Source of the DNA: Candidatus Altarchaeum sp. CG2_30_32_3053
GTDB lineage: Archaea > Altiarchaeota > Altiarchaeia > Altiarchaeales > Altiarchaeaceae
Assembly: GCA_001873845.1 (NCBI GenBank)
Contig: MNZY01000212.1
Coordinates: forward strand, 1-15,836
Length of the DNA: 15,836 nucleotides
Direction of reading: 5' to 3'
How positions within the stretch are numbered: position 1 is the first letter of the stretch; every line of letters begins with the position of its first letter. Below the pieces are notes generated by a model. The model was not told the origin of the DNA and did not search any database. It was given only the letters and a program-made list of their open reading frames with translations. This document shows, piece after piece, positions 1 through 7,172 of the stretch. A program made the translations under genes and the position numbers.

Positions 1-95
1 AGAACCTGAAATTGAAATTTTTAATACTTTTTTAACATAATTAAATTTTCTCTGTACTACATAAAAAGGAACAAATCTTTGTATTGTTCCTGCTC
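1..95. other. Region downstream of the operon, no supported gene
   Basis: This AT-rich stretch follows the last gene of the operon. On the minus strand it holds a terminator-like hairpin and T-run. One minus-strand frame is open from 168 to the window edge but has no ATG, GTG or TTG start, so I do not call it a gene. No plus-strand frame is open across it. Confidence 0.5.
62..91 (-). terminator. Putative intrinsic terminator of the glycan operon
   Basis: A perfect 8-bp inverted repeat (AGGAACAA at 67-74 and TTGTTCCT at 84-91) encloses a 9-base loop. Read on the minus strand, the second arm runs directly into a T-run (TTTTTAT). The hairpin begins four bases after the stop codon of the last gene, where an operon terminator is expected. 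The stem is AT-rich and only moderately stable, so the call rests mainly on position and the T-run. Confidence 0.45.
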
Positions 96-923
96 TTAAA
101 CCAATGTCTGAATAAATGCGGGAATTTTTATGATGAATGCGGATAAAAAGAATCGGGATTGGATAAATTTATTTCGCATTACAAACAATTCTTTCAATTT
201 TTCAAGATTCTTTAAATCTTCATCAAGCGAATTTAAATTTTTTCTTGGTGTTTCAAGGGTTACATTTTCCGAGTTTTCGCTCAAAATACATTCTTTTAAA
301 AATTTAAAATCTATATCACCTTCGCCAATATTTAAATGCTCATCAATCCCGTTTTTTAAATCACAATCGCTTATATGAAACATATCTGGCTTTAATTTTA
401 AAAACTCATTAATATGGCCCCTATAATTTTTACCCATACTAACTGCTGCTTTTGCTGCATGCCCGAAATCAAGGCAGAAGCCAAAATCTCCAATATCCAT
501 GAGTTCTTTCAACTGCTCCGGTTCATAACCAATCATTTTTTCTCCGTTAATCCCGGCGTTTGGCATGTTTTCTATCACAATCCTTTCATCATGCACTTCT
601 TTCAATAAATTTTTTGCATCCTCAAATGAACCGTAATCTGCATGCTGGATTATGTACTTTGCATTTAATTTGTTCGCCCAATTAATGCAGGTATTAATAA
701 TTTTTAAGTTAAATTCTTTTTTGGTTTTGTCGCCAATGTTTACGCCAAATCTTTCTGTAGAATTATGAATAATGTATGGAATATTATGGTCTAAAAAAGG
801 TTTTATTTCTGTTCCTGGAACATAAAACAACTCAACATAATGAAAAAAATTTTCATTAATTAATTTACATGCTTCACCTATCAAATCTTTATTTTTTGAC
901 CATAATTTCAAGCCGAATTTCAT
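96..923 (-). CDS. Xylose isomerase-like TIM-barrel protein (sugar isomerase/epimerase family)
   Basis: This 275-residue protein looks like an AP-endonuclease-2/xylose-isomerase-type TIM barrel, probably a cytoplasmic metal-dependent sugar isomerase or epimerase. Candidate metal-binding and catalytic residues sit in the usual strand-end motifs: Glu118 in IENMPN, Asp152 and His155 in CLDFGHA, His183 in MFHISDCD, His196 before the GEGDIDF loop, and Glu224 in VTLETP. The family-like part ends near residue 247. The last 27 or so residues (MRNKFIQ onward) are hydrophobic, look unlike the rest and may be a chance extension or a small indel. It is the last gene of the operon, 65 bases after the formyltransferase/acetyltransferase gene, with a terminator-like hairpin behind it. 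The substrate cannot be read from sequence; a role in making or modifying the nonulosonate is inferred from context. No Shine-Dalgarno sequence is visible. Confidence 0.75.
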   Translation of the reverse strand: MKFGLKLWSKNKDLIGEACKLINENFFHYVELFYVPGTEIKPFLDHNIPYIIHNSTERFGVNIGDKTKKEFNLKIINTCINWANKLNAKYIIQHADYGSFEDAKNLLKEVHDERIVIENMPNAGINGEKMIGYEPEQLKELMDIGDFGFCLDFGHAAKAAVSMGKNYRGHINEFLKLKPDMFHISDCDLKNGIDEHLNIGEGDIDFKFLKECILSENSENVTLETPRKNLNSLDEDLKNLEKLKELFVMRNKFIQSRFFLSAFIIKIPAFIQTLV

Positions 924-988
924 TGTTATTGTTTGTTAAGATTGAACTTCTATTTTTGCCTCTGATTTTAATCCATGAGTTTGTATAT

Positions 989-2137
989 TCACATGAACTC
1001 TTCATCAGGTAAGTCATACTTGGTTTTTAATGTGCTACTGATTTCATTCCATTCTTCCTTTAAAATTCCTATAATAAACAAGTCAATGTATTTATTATCT
1101 CTCAGCAAATGTTTTCGTAATCTTCCCTCCTTTTTAAAACCCATTTTTTTATATAGATTCATAGCAACGGTGTTATTTTCCAAGACAGAGGTATGCATTT
1201 TATATATATCCATTTTTTCAAAAACATAATTCATCAAATTATAAAGTATAACTTTTCCCAACCCCTTTCCTTTAAACTTTTTGTCTCCTATATAAAAACC
1301 CCAATCAGTGATCTTATTTTTATGATCTAAATGAATTAAATCGACAATACCTATAGGAGTATTACCCACATAGACAACCCATACTTTAGTGTTCTCTCTA
1401 TTCTTTAAACTTTCGTACCACTTTTGATGTTCTTCTTTAGTAATATAAGAGTCGTTATACATGTAATTTCTAATCTCTTTTGAATTCCTCCAATTTCTGA
1501 TTTTTTCTATTATTTTTTTGTCTACTTGAAGTAATGGAAAAAATGTTATCTTTTTGTTTATAAACTGCGAGTAATTCTTTAATGGGCGCGTTCCATCCTT
1601 TCTCTCCAATGAAAGGTTCGAAGGTCTTGAAATCTTTGAGGTAATGGATACTGCCCCCCCCCTCTGCGGCATTCTTTTTATTCTGCTATTTTTAATCATA
1701 ATCCAATTCTCCTTGAATAACTTTTGGATTTCTTCATGGAGTTTCATATAAGAACTTCTTAAAGTTTCTTTTTCAGGGTCAATATCAATTTCTTTCTGTA
1801 CTATTATGTCTCCAGAATCTATGCATTCATTAATATAATGAATAGTAACACCCTTTGGAGTATCTTCCAAAAAACTCCATAAATTAGGATGCGCTCCACG
1901 ATTCCATGGAAGATAAGATATATGTAAATTTATGCACCCAAGCGGAGGATAATTTATCACTTCTCGCCCTAAAATATATTTATAATTATATGCTACAATA
2001 ATCTCTGGATCCCTGCGCTTGACAAAATCAATATCAATTCGTTCTTCAGTATAAATTACTGATTCCTTCATAATATCATTAAGCCAGTCAGACAAATTTT
2101 TAGGCATTTCTCCACCACCAAGAAAAAGAACTTTCAT
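989..2137 (-). CDS. Sugar N-formyltransferase fused to PseH-like GNAT N-acetyltransferase, with a poly-G tract at the junction
   Basis: This 382-residue two-domain protein acylates amino sugars. Residues 1 to about 160 form a formyltransferase domain (methionyl-tRNA-formyltransferase/ArnA/VioF type) with the catalytic triad Asn70, His72 and Asp107 (NLHISYLPWNRG and DSGD). Residues about 195-365 form a GNAT domain resembling PseH: IRNWRNSKEIRNYM, the acetyl-CoA loop GKGLGK at 290-295, then NNTVAMNLYKKMGF and EGRLRKH. PseH acetylates the 4-amino group of the UDP-sugar made by PseB and PseC; the formyltransferase would add a formyl group from a folate donor. The join (residues 159-162) is encoded by nine consecutive G. 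A one-base change in that run opens a different frame with a credible formyltransferase C-terminus, so the fusion may be conditional or an error. No ATG lies between the tract and the GNAT core. Possible internal GNAT starts are TTG at 1609 and ATA at 1561. The gene follows pseI by 30 bases. Confidence 0.85.
   Translation of the reverse strand: MKVLFLGGGEMPKNLSDWLNDIMKESVIYTEERIDIDFVKRRDPEIIVAYNYKYILGREVINYPPLGCINLHISYLPWNRGAHPNLWSFLEDTPKGVTIHYINECIDSGDIIVQKEIDIDPEKETLRSSYMKLHEEIQKLFKENWIMIKNSRIKRMPQRGGAVSITSKISRPSNLSLERKDGTRPLKNYSQFINKKITFFPLLQVDKKIIEKIRNWRNSKEIRNYMYNDSYITKEEHQKWYESLKNRENTKVWVVYVGNTPIGIVDLIHLDHKNKITDWGFYIGDKKFKGKGLGKVILYNLMNYVFEKMDIYKMHTSVLENNTVAMNLYKKMGFKKEGRLRKHLLRDNKYIDLFIIGILKEEWNEISSTLKTKYDLPDEEFM
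1654..1662 (-). repeat. Poly-G tract (G9 on coding strand) at a domain junction
   Basis: Nine consecutive C on the plus strand, nine G on the coding strand, fall between the formyltransferase and GNAT domains. In the given length the frame reads through to the GNAT domain. With ten (or seven) G it reads GSIHYLKDF and then GWNAPIKELL, stopping at TAG 1472-1470 (about 222 residues in total). With eight G it runs about 27 codons past the tract to a TAA near 1579-1577. Runs of this length are typical slippage sites. Confidence 0.85.
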
Positions 2138-2167
2138 TTTTTATTTCATTTTTTATTGCTAATTTTT

Positions 2168-3211
2168 TCATCCAATTAAACCCCAACCAAATGGAGTCCC
2201 TTTATTGACATCTTTTCTAATTTTTTTACCGATTATTTCTTTTAAATATTTTGGGTGTATTCCATAACCAGGCCGTATTGATTTAACATTTTCCTCACTA
2301 ATTAATTCCCCTGCTTTTATATCTTTTACAACAAACAATGAGCGTGCGAAAACCCTGCTTTTTTCAACTTTCTCCGAAATTTCGTAACTGAATTTACCTA
2401 ATGCTTTTTCAACATCCCGGACCGACTTTACCATTTCTTTAAATTCCGCTGGTTCCATGGAAAATGCTGCATCTGGTCCACCTAAATTTCTATCTAATAT
2501 AAAATGTTTTTCAATAACCTTTGCACCAAGAGCAATAGAAGCAATCGCAACCGTTGAGCCAAGCGTGTGGTCAGATAATCCAACAATTTTCCCGAATGTT
2601 TCAGACATGTTTGAAATTGTTAATAAATTTGCTTCTTCAATAGGCGCAGGATAAGCAGAAGTGCATTTTAAAAGAATAACCTGTTCATTTCCCATTCTTT
2701 TACATGCGTTAACCGCTTCCTCAATATCGGCTAAAGTTGCAATGCCCGTGGACATAATAATCAGCTTACCTTTTGAAGCAATATATTCAATTAATGGGAT
2801 ATCTGTTATTTCAAAGGATGCGATTTTATATGCGGGAACGTTTAAATTTTCAAGGAAATCAACTGCTGTTTTATCAAACGCGCTTGAAAAAAATATCAAA
2901 TTTAATTCTTCTGCTAATTTTTGCAGTTTCGGCTGCCATTCCCATGGCGTGTATGCTTCCTTATAAAGGTCATAAAGTGTTTTACCCTCCCACAAAGTCC
3001 CCCTGATTTTGAAATATTCATTATCAGAATCAATAGTAATTGTGTCCGGCGTGTATGTCTGGAGTTTTATAGCGTCCGCTCCTGCTTCTTTTGCTGCTTT
3101 GATAGTATCAACAGCCAGTTCAAATTTCTGGAGATGGTTTGCTGAAAGTTCTGCTATTATGAAACATGGTTCCTGTTTTCCTATGTATTTATTTTTAATT
3201 TTGATTTTCAT
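2168..3211 (-). CDS. pseI: Pseudaminic acid synthase (PseI/NeuB family)
   Basis: This enzyme condenses phosphoenolpyruvate with a 6-deoxy-2,4-diacylamino-hexose to make a nine-carbon nonulosonic acid in the cytoplasm. Its 347 residues match the usual family length. The N-terminal TIM barrel carries FIIAELSANH (18-26 region), KLQTYTPDTIT, and SDH (213-215) and EKH (234-236), whose His215 and His236 are the expected metal ligands. The C-terminal antifreeze-like SAF domain begins near residue 285 (RVFARSL) and includes EENVKSIRPGYG with the substrate-contacting Arg313. The strings KLQTYTPDTIT, TLYDLYKEAYTPWEW and RVFARSLFVVKDIKAGE resemble Campylobacter PseI more than sialic acid or legionaminic acid synthases, as far as I recall those sequences. 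It starts three bases after the stop of the class III aminotransferase gene, so the two are probably translationally coupled. Product stereochemistry is inferred. Confidence 0.9.
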   Translation of the reverse strand: MKIKIKNKYIGKQEPCFIIAELSANHLQKFELAVDTIKAAKEAGADAIKLQTYTPDTITIDSDNEYFKIRGTLWEGKTLYDLYKEAYTPWEWQPKLQKLAEELNLIFFSSAFDKTAVDFLENLNVPAYKIASFEITDIPLIEYIASKGKLIIMSTGIATLADIEEAVNACKRMGNEQVILLKCTSAYPAPIEEANLLTISNMSETFGKIVGLSDHTLGSTVAIASIALGAKVIEKHFILDRNLGGPDAAFSMEPAEFKEMVKSVRDVEKALGKFSYEISEKVEKSRVFARSLFVVKDIKAGELISEENVKSIRPGYGIHPKYLKEIIGKKIRKDVNKGTPFGWGLIG

Positions 3212-3214
3212 CTC

Positions 3215-4537
3215 TTAAGTTAACCTTTTAAATCCTTTATGTGCTACCGGTCCTTTAAGTAAATTATAAACATTATTGTTGTCAATCGAATTTTTTATTA
3301 TTTTAAAGACATCATTAACATTTTCAAAATATTTTTCGATATTCTCCTCTATGTGGCAGTAGGAGACATAAACGCTTGTTGACGCCAGAAACCCGCGATA
3401 AAGCATCTCTTGTGTTAACAGTGTCTTAACTGCCTGATTTAGTTCTTCTCCATATGAAAAATTAAATGTTATCAAAGGTAGAAAATCCCCCATAACCTCG
3501 ATTTTCAATTTATTTTCTTCAGCAAATTTCTTCCATTTATCTCCGATAATTTGGCCAATCTTACACAAATGATCGGGCACATTTTTCTCTTGCATTTTAT
3601 TTATAGTTGCAAATGCTGCAGTAGGGCCAATTCTCTCTGTCCAGTAAGTGCTGCTTATGAAACTTGTCTGTGCAGCATCCATTATTTCGCTCTTTCCAAC
3701 TATAGCCGCCATCGGGAAACCGTTGCTCATGCCTTTTCCGTATACAACAACATCAGGATAAACACAGTATTTTTCATGCGCTCCGCCAACATTAATCCTC
3801 CATCCAGAGGTTACTTCATCAAATATCAATGGAATATTATGTATATCTGCAATTTTTCTTATTTCTCCTAAAAAATTATTTTCTGGATTATGATGCCTTA
3901 TCGGTTCCACTAAAATCGCGCCAATATCTTTATCTTTTTCAACAATTTTTTGAAGTTCTTCAATTTCATTATATTTAAATGGAATTGAAGTTCCCTTCAA
4001 TGCCCTTGGAACACCATTTGGCTCTAATCCGGGCAGTAAATGCCCGTCCAGATTGCTGTCATCTGCAAGATTTGCGGAAAGATACCAATCATGCCATCCG
4101 TGGTAGCCGCAGAACGCTATCTTGTCTTTTTTTGAATACGCCCTCGCAATCCTTACTGCAATCGCAAGCGATTCACCAGCTGTTCTCGCATATCTTACCA
4201 TTCCTGCCCATGGATGTATTTTTAGTAATAATTCAGCTAATTCAACTTCTTCATAACAATTCAAGGTTGCCATTGACCCCGAATCTATTGCTTCTTTAAC
4301 TGCAAAATTTACATAATCATCAGCATATCCTAATATGCATGTTCCAATTCCCATAGAATACATGTCCGTAAATTTGTTTCCGTCCATATCCCAGATTTCA
4401 ATACCTTTAGCTTTTTTATAATAAGACGGCCACTGGTCAGGTAAAAGCATTTCAGAGCGTTTTGACAATAACTGACTTCCTCCAGGGATTATTTTCTTTG
4501 CTTTATTCCATAATTTAATACCTTTTTTTATTTTCAT
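3215..4537 (-). CDS. Class III PLP aminotransferase, glutamate-1-semialdehyde aminomutase-like
   Basis: This 440-residue PLP-dependent enzyme has the class III fold used by glutamate-1-semialdehyde 2,1-aminomutase (HemL) and sugar-pathway relatives. Visible marks are ARTAGESLAIAVRIARA (117-133), the aromatic-rich GYHGWHDWY stretch (144-152), FDEVTSGWR (239-247) with Asp240 expected to bind the PLP ring nitrogen, and the Schiff-base Lys268 in DVVVYGKGMSNGFPMA. HemL usually has DEVMTGFR here, and the divergence together with the setting argues against a role in tetrapyrrole synthesis. It lies between a methyltransferase gene and pseI. The likely role is amination or isomerisation of a precursor or modified form of the nonulosonate, but the reaction is unknown. 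No Shine-Dalgarno is seen; the upstream gap is 27 bases. Confidence 0.85.
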   Translation of the reverse strand: MKIKKGIKLWNKAKKIIPGGSQLLSKRSEMLLPDQWPSYYKKAKGIEIWDMDGNKFTDMYSMGIGTCILGYADDYVNFAVKEAIDSGSMATLNCYEEVELAELLLKIHPWAGMVRYARTAGESLAIAVRIARAYSKKDKIAFCGYHGWHDWYLSANLADDSNLDGHLLPGLEPNGVPRALKGTSIPFKYNEIEELQKIVEKDKDIGAILVEPIRHHNPENNFLGEIRKIADIHNIPLIFDEVTSGWRINVGGAHEKYCVYPDVVVYGKGMSNGFPMAAIVGKSEIMDAAQTSFISSTYWTERIGPTAAFATINKMQEKNVPDHLCKIGQIIGDKWKKFAEENKLKIEVMGDFLPLITFNFSYGEELNQAVKTLLTQEMLYRGFLASTSVYVSYCHIEENIEKYFENVNDVFKIIKNSIDNNNVYNLLKGPVAHKGFKRLT

Positions 4538-4564
4538 TTTAGTGCTTAACTTAACTCAAAAGAA

Positions 4565-5242
4565 TTATAATGTTTTTATTTGATAAGTAAGGTTAATATT
4601 TTTTTGAAGTAATACTTGCATCATTCTAGAGTTGGAATTTGCATCCGTAGTTAATTTATGAGTTTCGTGATGTCCGGACAAAAAAGCTATCATTTTATAG
4701 TAAGAGGTTGAAATAAAAATATCAGCATAATTCTGCTTGAAAGTGAATACATCCTCATCCAACAAATGGTGGTACTTTACTTTTATTGGATAATCTGGAT
4801 AAAAATCACCTATAATAAGATATCCATTATTTTTTAATGTGCGGTCAATTTCATAAACAGTTTTTAACAAGGTTTTTCTGTCAATCCAGTGAAACACAAA
4901 ATTAATAATCACTAAATCCACACTTTCATCATCTAATGGAACAGAGTCCGCAGTTGAATTAAAGAAATAAATATTTTTAAATTTTTTTCTACCATCCTCC
5001 ACTGCCTTCTTTGACGGCTCTATACCGATACATTCACATTTAATACGTTTATAAATCTCATCTAATCGCCATCCGTTTGAACAACCTAACTCCATGCATT
5101 TTTTTGGTTTAAGATTGTATAACTCTATGAGTTTTATAGTCAAATCGGAGGATAATGATTCCTCTGCTCCGATCTTATCCTTATTCCTATCAAACCACAT
5201 ATCTCCTTCAATTTTTTTAAATATTTCGTCTTGCGTATTCAT
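4565..5242 (-). CDS. Class I SAM-dependent methyltransferase
   Basis: This 225-residue cytoplasmic methyltransferase has the Rossmann-like SAM fold: motif I CMELGCSNGWRLDEI (49-63), an acidic ribose-binding position at IGIEPS (72-77), motif II/III-like VDLVIINFVFHW (108-119) and NGYLIIGDF (139-147). The C-terminal part, rich in His, Tyr and Asp (about 148-200), is probably substrate-binding. It overlaps the end of the SpsF-like gene by 26 bases and precedes the class III aminotransferase gene, so it is placed in the middle of the nonulosonate genes. A tailoring O- or N-methyl group on the sugar is the simplest inference. The acceptor cannot be read from sequence. Confidence 0.8.
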   Translation of the reverse strand: MNTQDEIFKKIEGDMWFDRNKDKIGAEESLSSDLTIKLIELYNLKPKKCMELGCSNGWRLDEIYKRIKCECIGIEPSKKAVEDGRKKFKNIYFFNSTADSVPLDDESVDLVIINFVFHWIDRKTLLKTVYEIDRTLKNNGYLIIGDFYPDYPIKVKYHHLLDEDVFTFKQNYADIFISTSYYKMIAFLSGHHETHKLTTDANSNSRMMQVLLQKNINLTYQIKTL

Positions 5243-6023
5243 TTTTCGATATCTGATGTTTATCTTTTTCTAATGATTTTAAATAACCCTCGTTTCTTAT
5301 AATTTTAATATTTATTTCAATAAGTTCCGGGTTTTTCTTCAACAGTTCCAGTACATCTTCCATATAAAACATTTCCCCTTCTTTATAGAGACTTTTATAT
5401 ATTTCTCTCACAAACTCTAAATCTCTTTCTTCATCAACAGTCCACCTTAAATTCATGTTGCTTATATATTCATCATTTTCATGATTTTCAATTTTAAATA
5501 ATTCAATATGATTTCTTATATACGGAGTTACATGCTCTCTTTCTGATGGGATTTCAGCTTCAAACCATGCCTTTTTAAGTGAGTCATATGAAAATACCTC
5601 AACATCAAGACCGTCTGGATATGGGTACCTTATTGTGTTTGTAACATAATCAAAATTATCCCTTAAGAAATGCTTTATTACTTCATCTATAATTCGCGGG
5701 TCTATTAAAGGGCAGTCAGATGTAATCCTTACTATTATATCTGCTTTATATTTTGTTGCTGCCTGAAAATATCTGTTCAATACATCTTCTTCACTTCCGG
5801 CGTAACTTTCTATACCTGTTTCGGATGCAATTTCTATGAGTTTTAAGTCTTCCTTTTTATTTGTAGTTGCCAAAACAATCTGATCAATTAATTTTGATTT
5901 TTTAACTCTGTTAATCACATGCCACAGCAACGGTTTACCCGATACATCTTTTAACACCTTGCCGTGCAGGCGCGTTGAACCCATCCTTGCTTGTATTATC
6001 GCAACAATTTTTTTATTTTCCAT
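5217..6023 (-). CDS. spsF: SpsF-type nucleotidyltransferase (probable CMP-nonulosonate synthetase)
   Basis: This 268-residue protein belongs to the cytidylyltransferase-like GT-A fold family of Bacillus subtilis SpsF. Seen directly are the nucleotide-binding IIQARMGSTRLHGKVL (9-24), RITSDCPLIDPRIIDEV (99-115) with the metal-binding Asp, EREHVTPYI (161-169) and RWTVDEERDLEFV (193-205). SpsF-like proteins pair with NeuB/PseI-type synthases and are expected to activate the nonulosonate with CTP. Here it stands in for the classical PseF/NeuA type, which is absent. Its start codon shares one base with the stop of pseC (TAATG), indicating tight coupling, and its end overlaps the methyltransferase start by 26 bases. 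The last 30 residues (KSLEKDKHQISKNEYARR) are charged and look like an extension beyond the catalytic fold. Confidence 0.85.
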   Translation of the reverse strand: MENKKIVAIIQARMGSTRLHGKVLKDVSGKPLLWHVINRVKKSKLIDQIVLATTNKKEDLKLIEIASETGIESYAGSEEDVLNRYFQAATKYKADIIVRITSDCPLIDPRIIDEVIKHFLRDNFDYVTNTIRYPYPDGLDVEVFSYDSLKKAWFEAEIPSEREHVTPYIRNHIELFKIENHENDEYISNMNLRWTVDEERDLEFVREIYKSLYKEGEMFYMEDVLELLKKNPELIEINIKIIRNEGYLKSLEKDKHQISKNEYARRNI

Positions 6024-7171
6024 TATGAAAGTTCATTAATCGTATTTTTTACGGCATTTATAACATCATAAGCATCCTCATCGTTCATTCCCTGAAATAA
6101 CGGTAAAGTAATTATCCTACTGAAAACATCCTCAGTTACGGTGAAATCCTTATCATTAAAATTAAAATTTTCTTTATAATAGCTGAATTTATAAATTGGA
6201 ATGTAATGGACATTAACACCGATATTTTTTGCTTTCATTAAATTGAAAAATTTATCTCGGTTTATTTTTTCATAAAGCAGAATTGTGTAGATATGCCATG
6301 CGTGTTTTATATTTGTTTTTACATACGGGGTTGTTACCTCATCAATATTTTCAAATTCTTCATCGTATATTTTAACAATCTGTTCCCTCCTTTTGATGAA
6401 GTCGTCAAGCTTTTTTAACTGCGATATTCCAAGAGCGCACTGGAAATCAGTAATGCGGTAATTTCTTCCAAGCAATTTCATATCATAAGCATAAGATGCG
6501 TCTTTTCCAAATCTTGTTGTTGCATCCTTGTCAATGCCGTGATTTCTCAATAATTTTAGTTTTTCATATAATTCTTTATTATCTGTTGTTACCATTCCCC
6601 CCTCACCAGTTGTTATGTGCTTTACTGGATGAAAACTGAATTCCGTTAAATCCACAAAATTCCCAACTTTCTTGTTTTTGTATTCCGCACCGCATGCGTG
6701 CGCAGCATCCTCAATTAAATATAAATTATTCTCATTCGCAATTTTTATAATCTCTGAAATGTCGCACGGCTGCCCTGCGTAATCAACATAAATTATTGCC
6801 TTTGTTTTTGAGGTTATTTTTTTCTTTATTTCGTCAGGATTTATGTTGTATGTGTCCTTTTTTATATCTACAAAAACTGGCTTTAGATTGTTATAAAGTA
6901 TGCAGTTTGCAGTTGCTACGAATGTAAAAGGTGTTGTTATTATTTCACTGCCCTTTTTTAGTCCAATGGAAGCCACCGCTATGTCAAGAGCAGAAGTTCC
7001 GGAATTAACTGCAACCGCATATTTGCAACAAATATATCTACAAAAATTTTCTTCAAATTCAGAAACTTTGGGGCCGGTTGTGAGCCAATCTGACTTCAGA
7101 ACTTTATCCACTTCAGATATGTCATCTTTATCTATACTTTGCTTTCCGTAAGGTAAAAATTTATTTCTCAT
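6023..7171 (-). CDS. pseC: DegT/DnrJ/EryC1/StrS aminotransferase, PseC-like
   Basis: This PLP enzyme is expected to transfer an amino group to C4 of the UDP-4-keto-6-deoxy sugar made by the PseB-like dehydratase. I chose the start at 7171 (382 residues) because MRNKFLPYGKQSIDKDDI is a typical PseC N-terminus and this ATG lies one base after the stop of the aldo/keto reductase gene. An upstream in-frame ATG at 7216 adds 15 unlikely residues inside that gene. Motifs, numbered from 7171: SDWLTTGP (27-34), NSGTSAL (56-62), LIEDAAHACGAE (152-163) with the PLP-binding Asp155, and the Schiff-base Lys184 in FSFHPVKHITTGEGG, a signature close to PseC. It is followed with a one-base overlap by the SpsF-like gene. 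The assignment to PseC rather than another DegT sugar aminotransferase is supported by the PseI and PseH-like neighbours. Confidence 0.88.
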   Translation of the reverse strand: MRNKFLPYGKQSIDKDDISEVDKVLKSDWLTTGPKVSEFEENFCRYICCKYAVAVNSGTSALDIAVASIGLKKGSEIITTPFTFVATANCILYNNLKPVFVDIKKDTYNINPDEIKKKITSKTKAIIYVDYAGQPCDISEIIKIANENNLYLIEDAAHACGAEYKNKKVGNFVDLTEFSFHPVKHITTGEGGMVTTDNKELYEKLKLLRNHGIDKDATTRFGKDASYAYDMKLLGRNYRITDFQCALGISQLKKLDDFIKRREQIVKIYDEEFENIDEVTTPYVKTNIKHAWHIYTILLYEKINRDKFFNLMKAKNIGVNVHYIPIYKFSYYKENFNFNDKDFTVTEDVFSRIITLPLFQGMNDEDAYDVINAVKNTINELS

Positions 7172-7172
7172 T

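Noticed and set aside
31..45. A 15-base string also found at 9881-9895 (TTTAACATAATTAAA)
   Set aside because: In DNA this AT-rich, exact matches of this length are expected by chance in a 15.8-kb window, and the contexts differ.
1..168. A 56-codon minus-strand open frame running off the window edge
   Set aside because: It has no ATG, GTG or TTG, overlaps the end of the upstream gene and contains the terminator-like hairpin. It stays only as a possible sign of a frameshift.
3551..4299. Several plus-strand open frames antisense to the class III aminotransferase
   Set aside because: They are shadows of a well-supported gene, lack motifs, and no other gene in the window lies on that strand.
6597..6602. 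Six-base C run in pseC (G6 on coding strand)
   Set aside because: It encodes the conserved GEGG motif after the PLP lysine and is short, so ordinary codon use explains it and slippage is unlikely.
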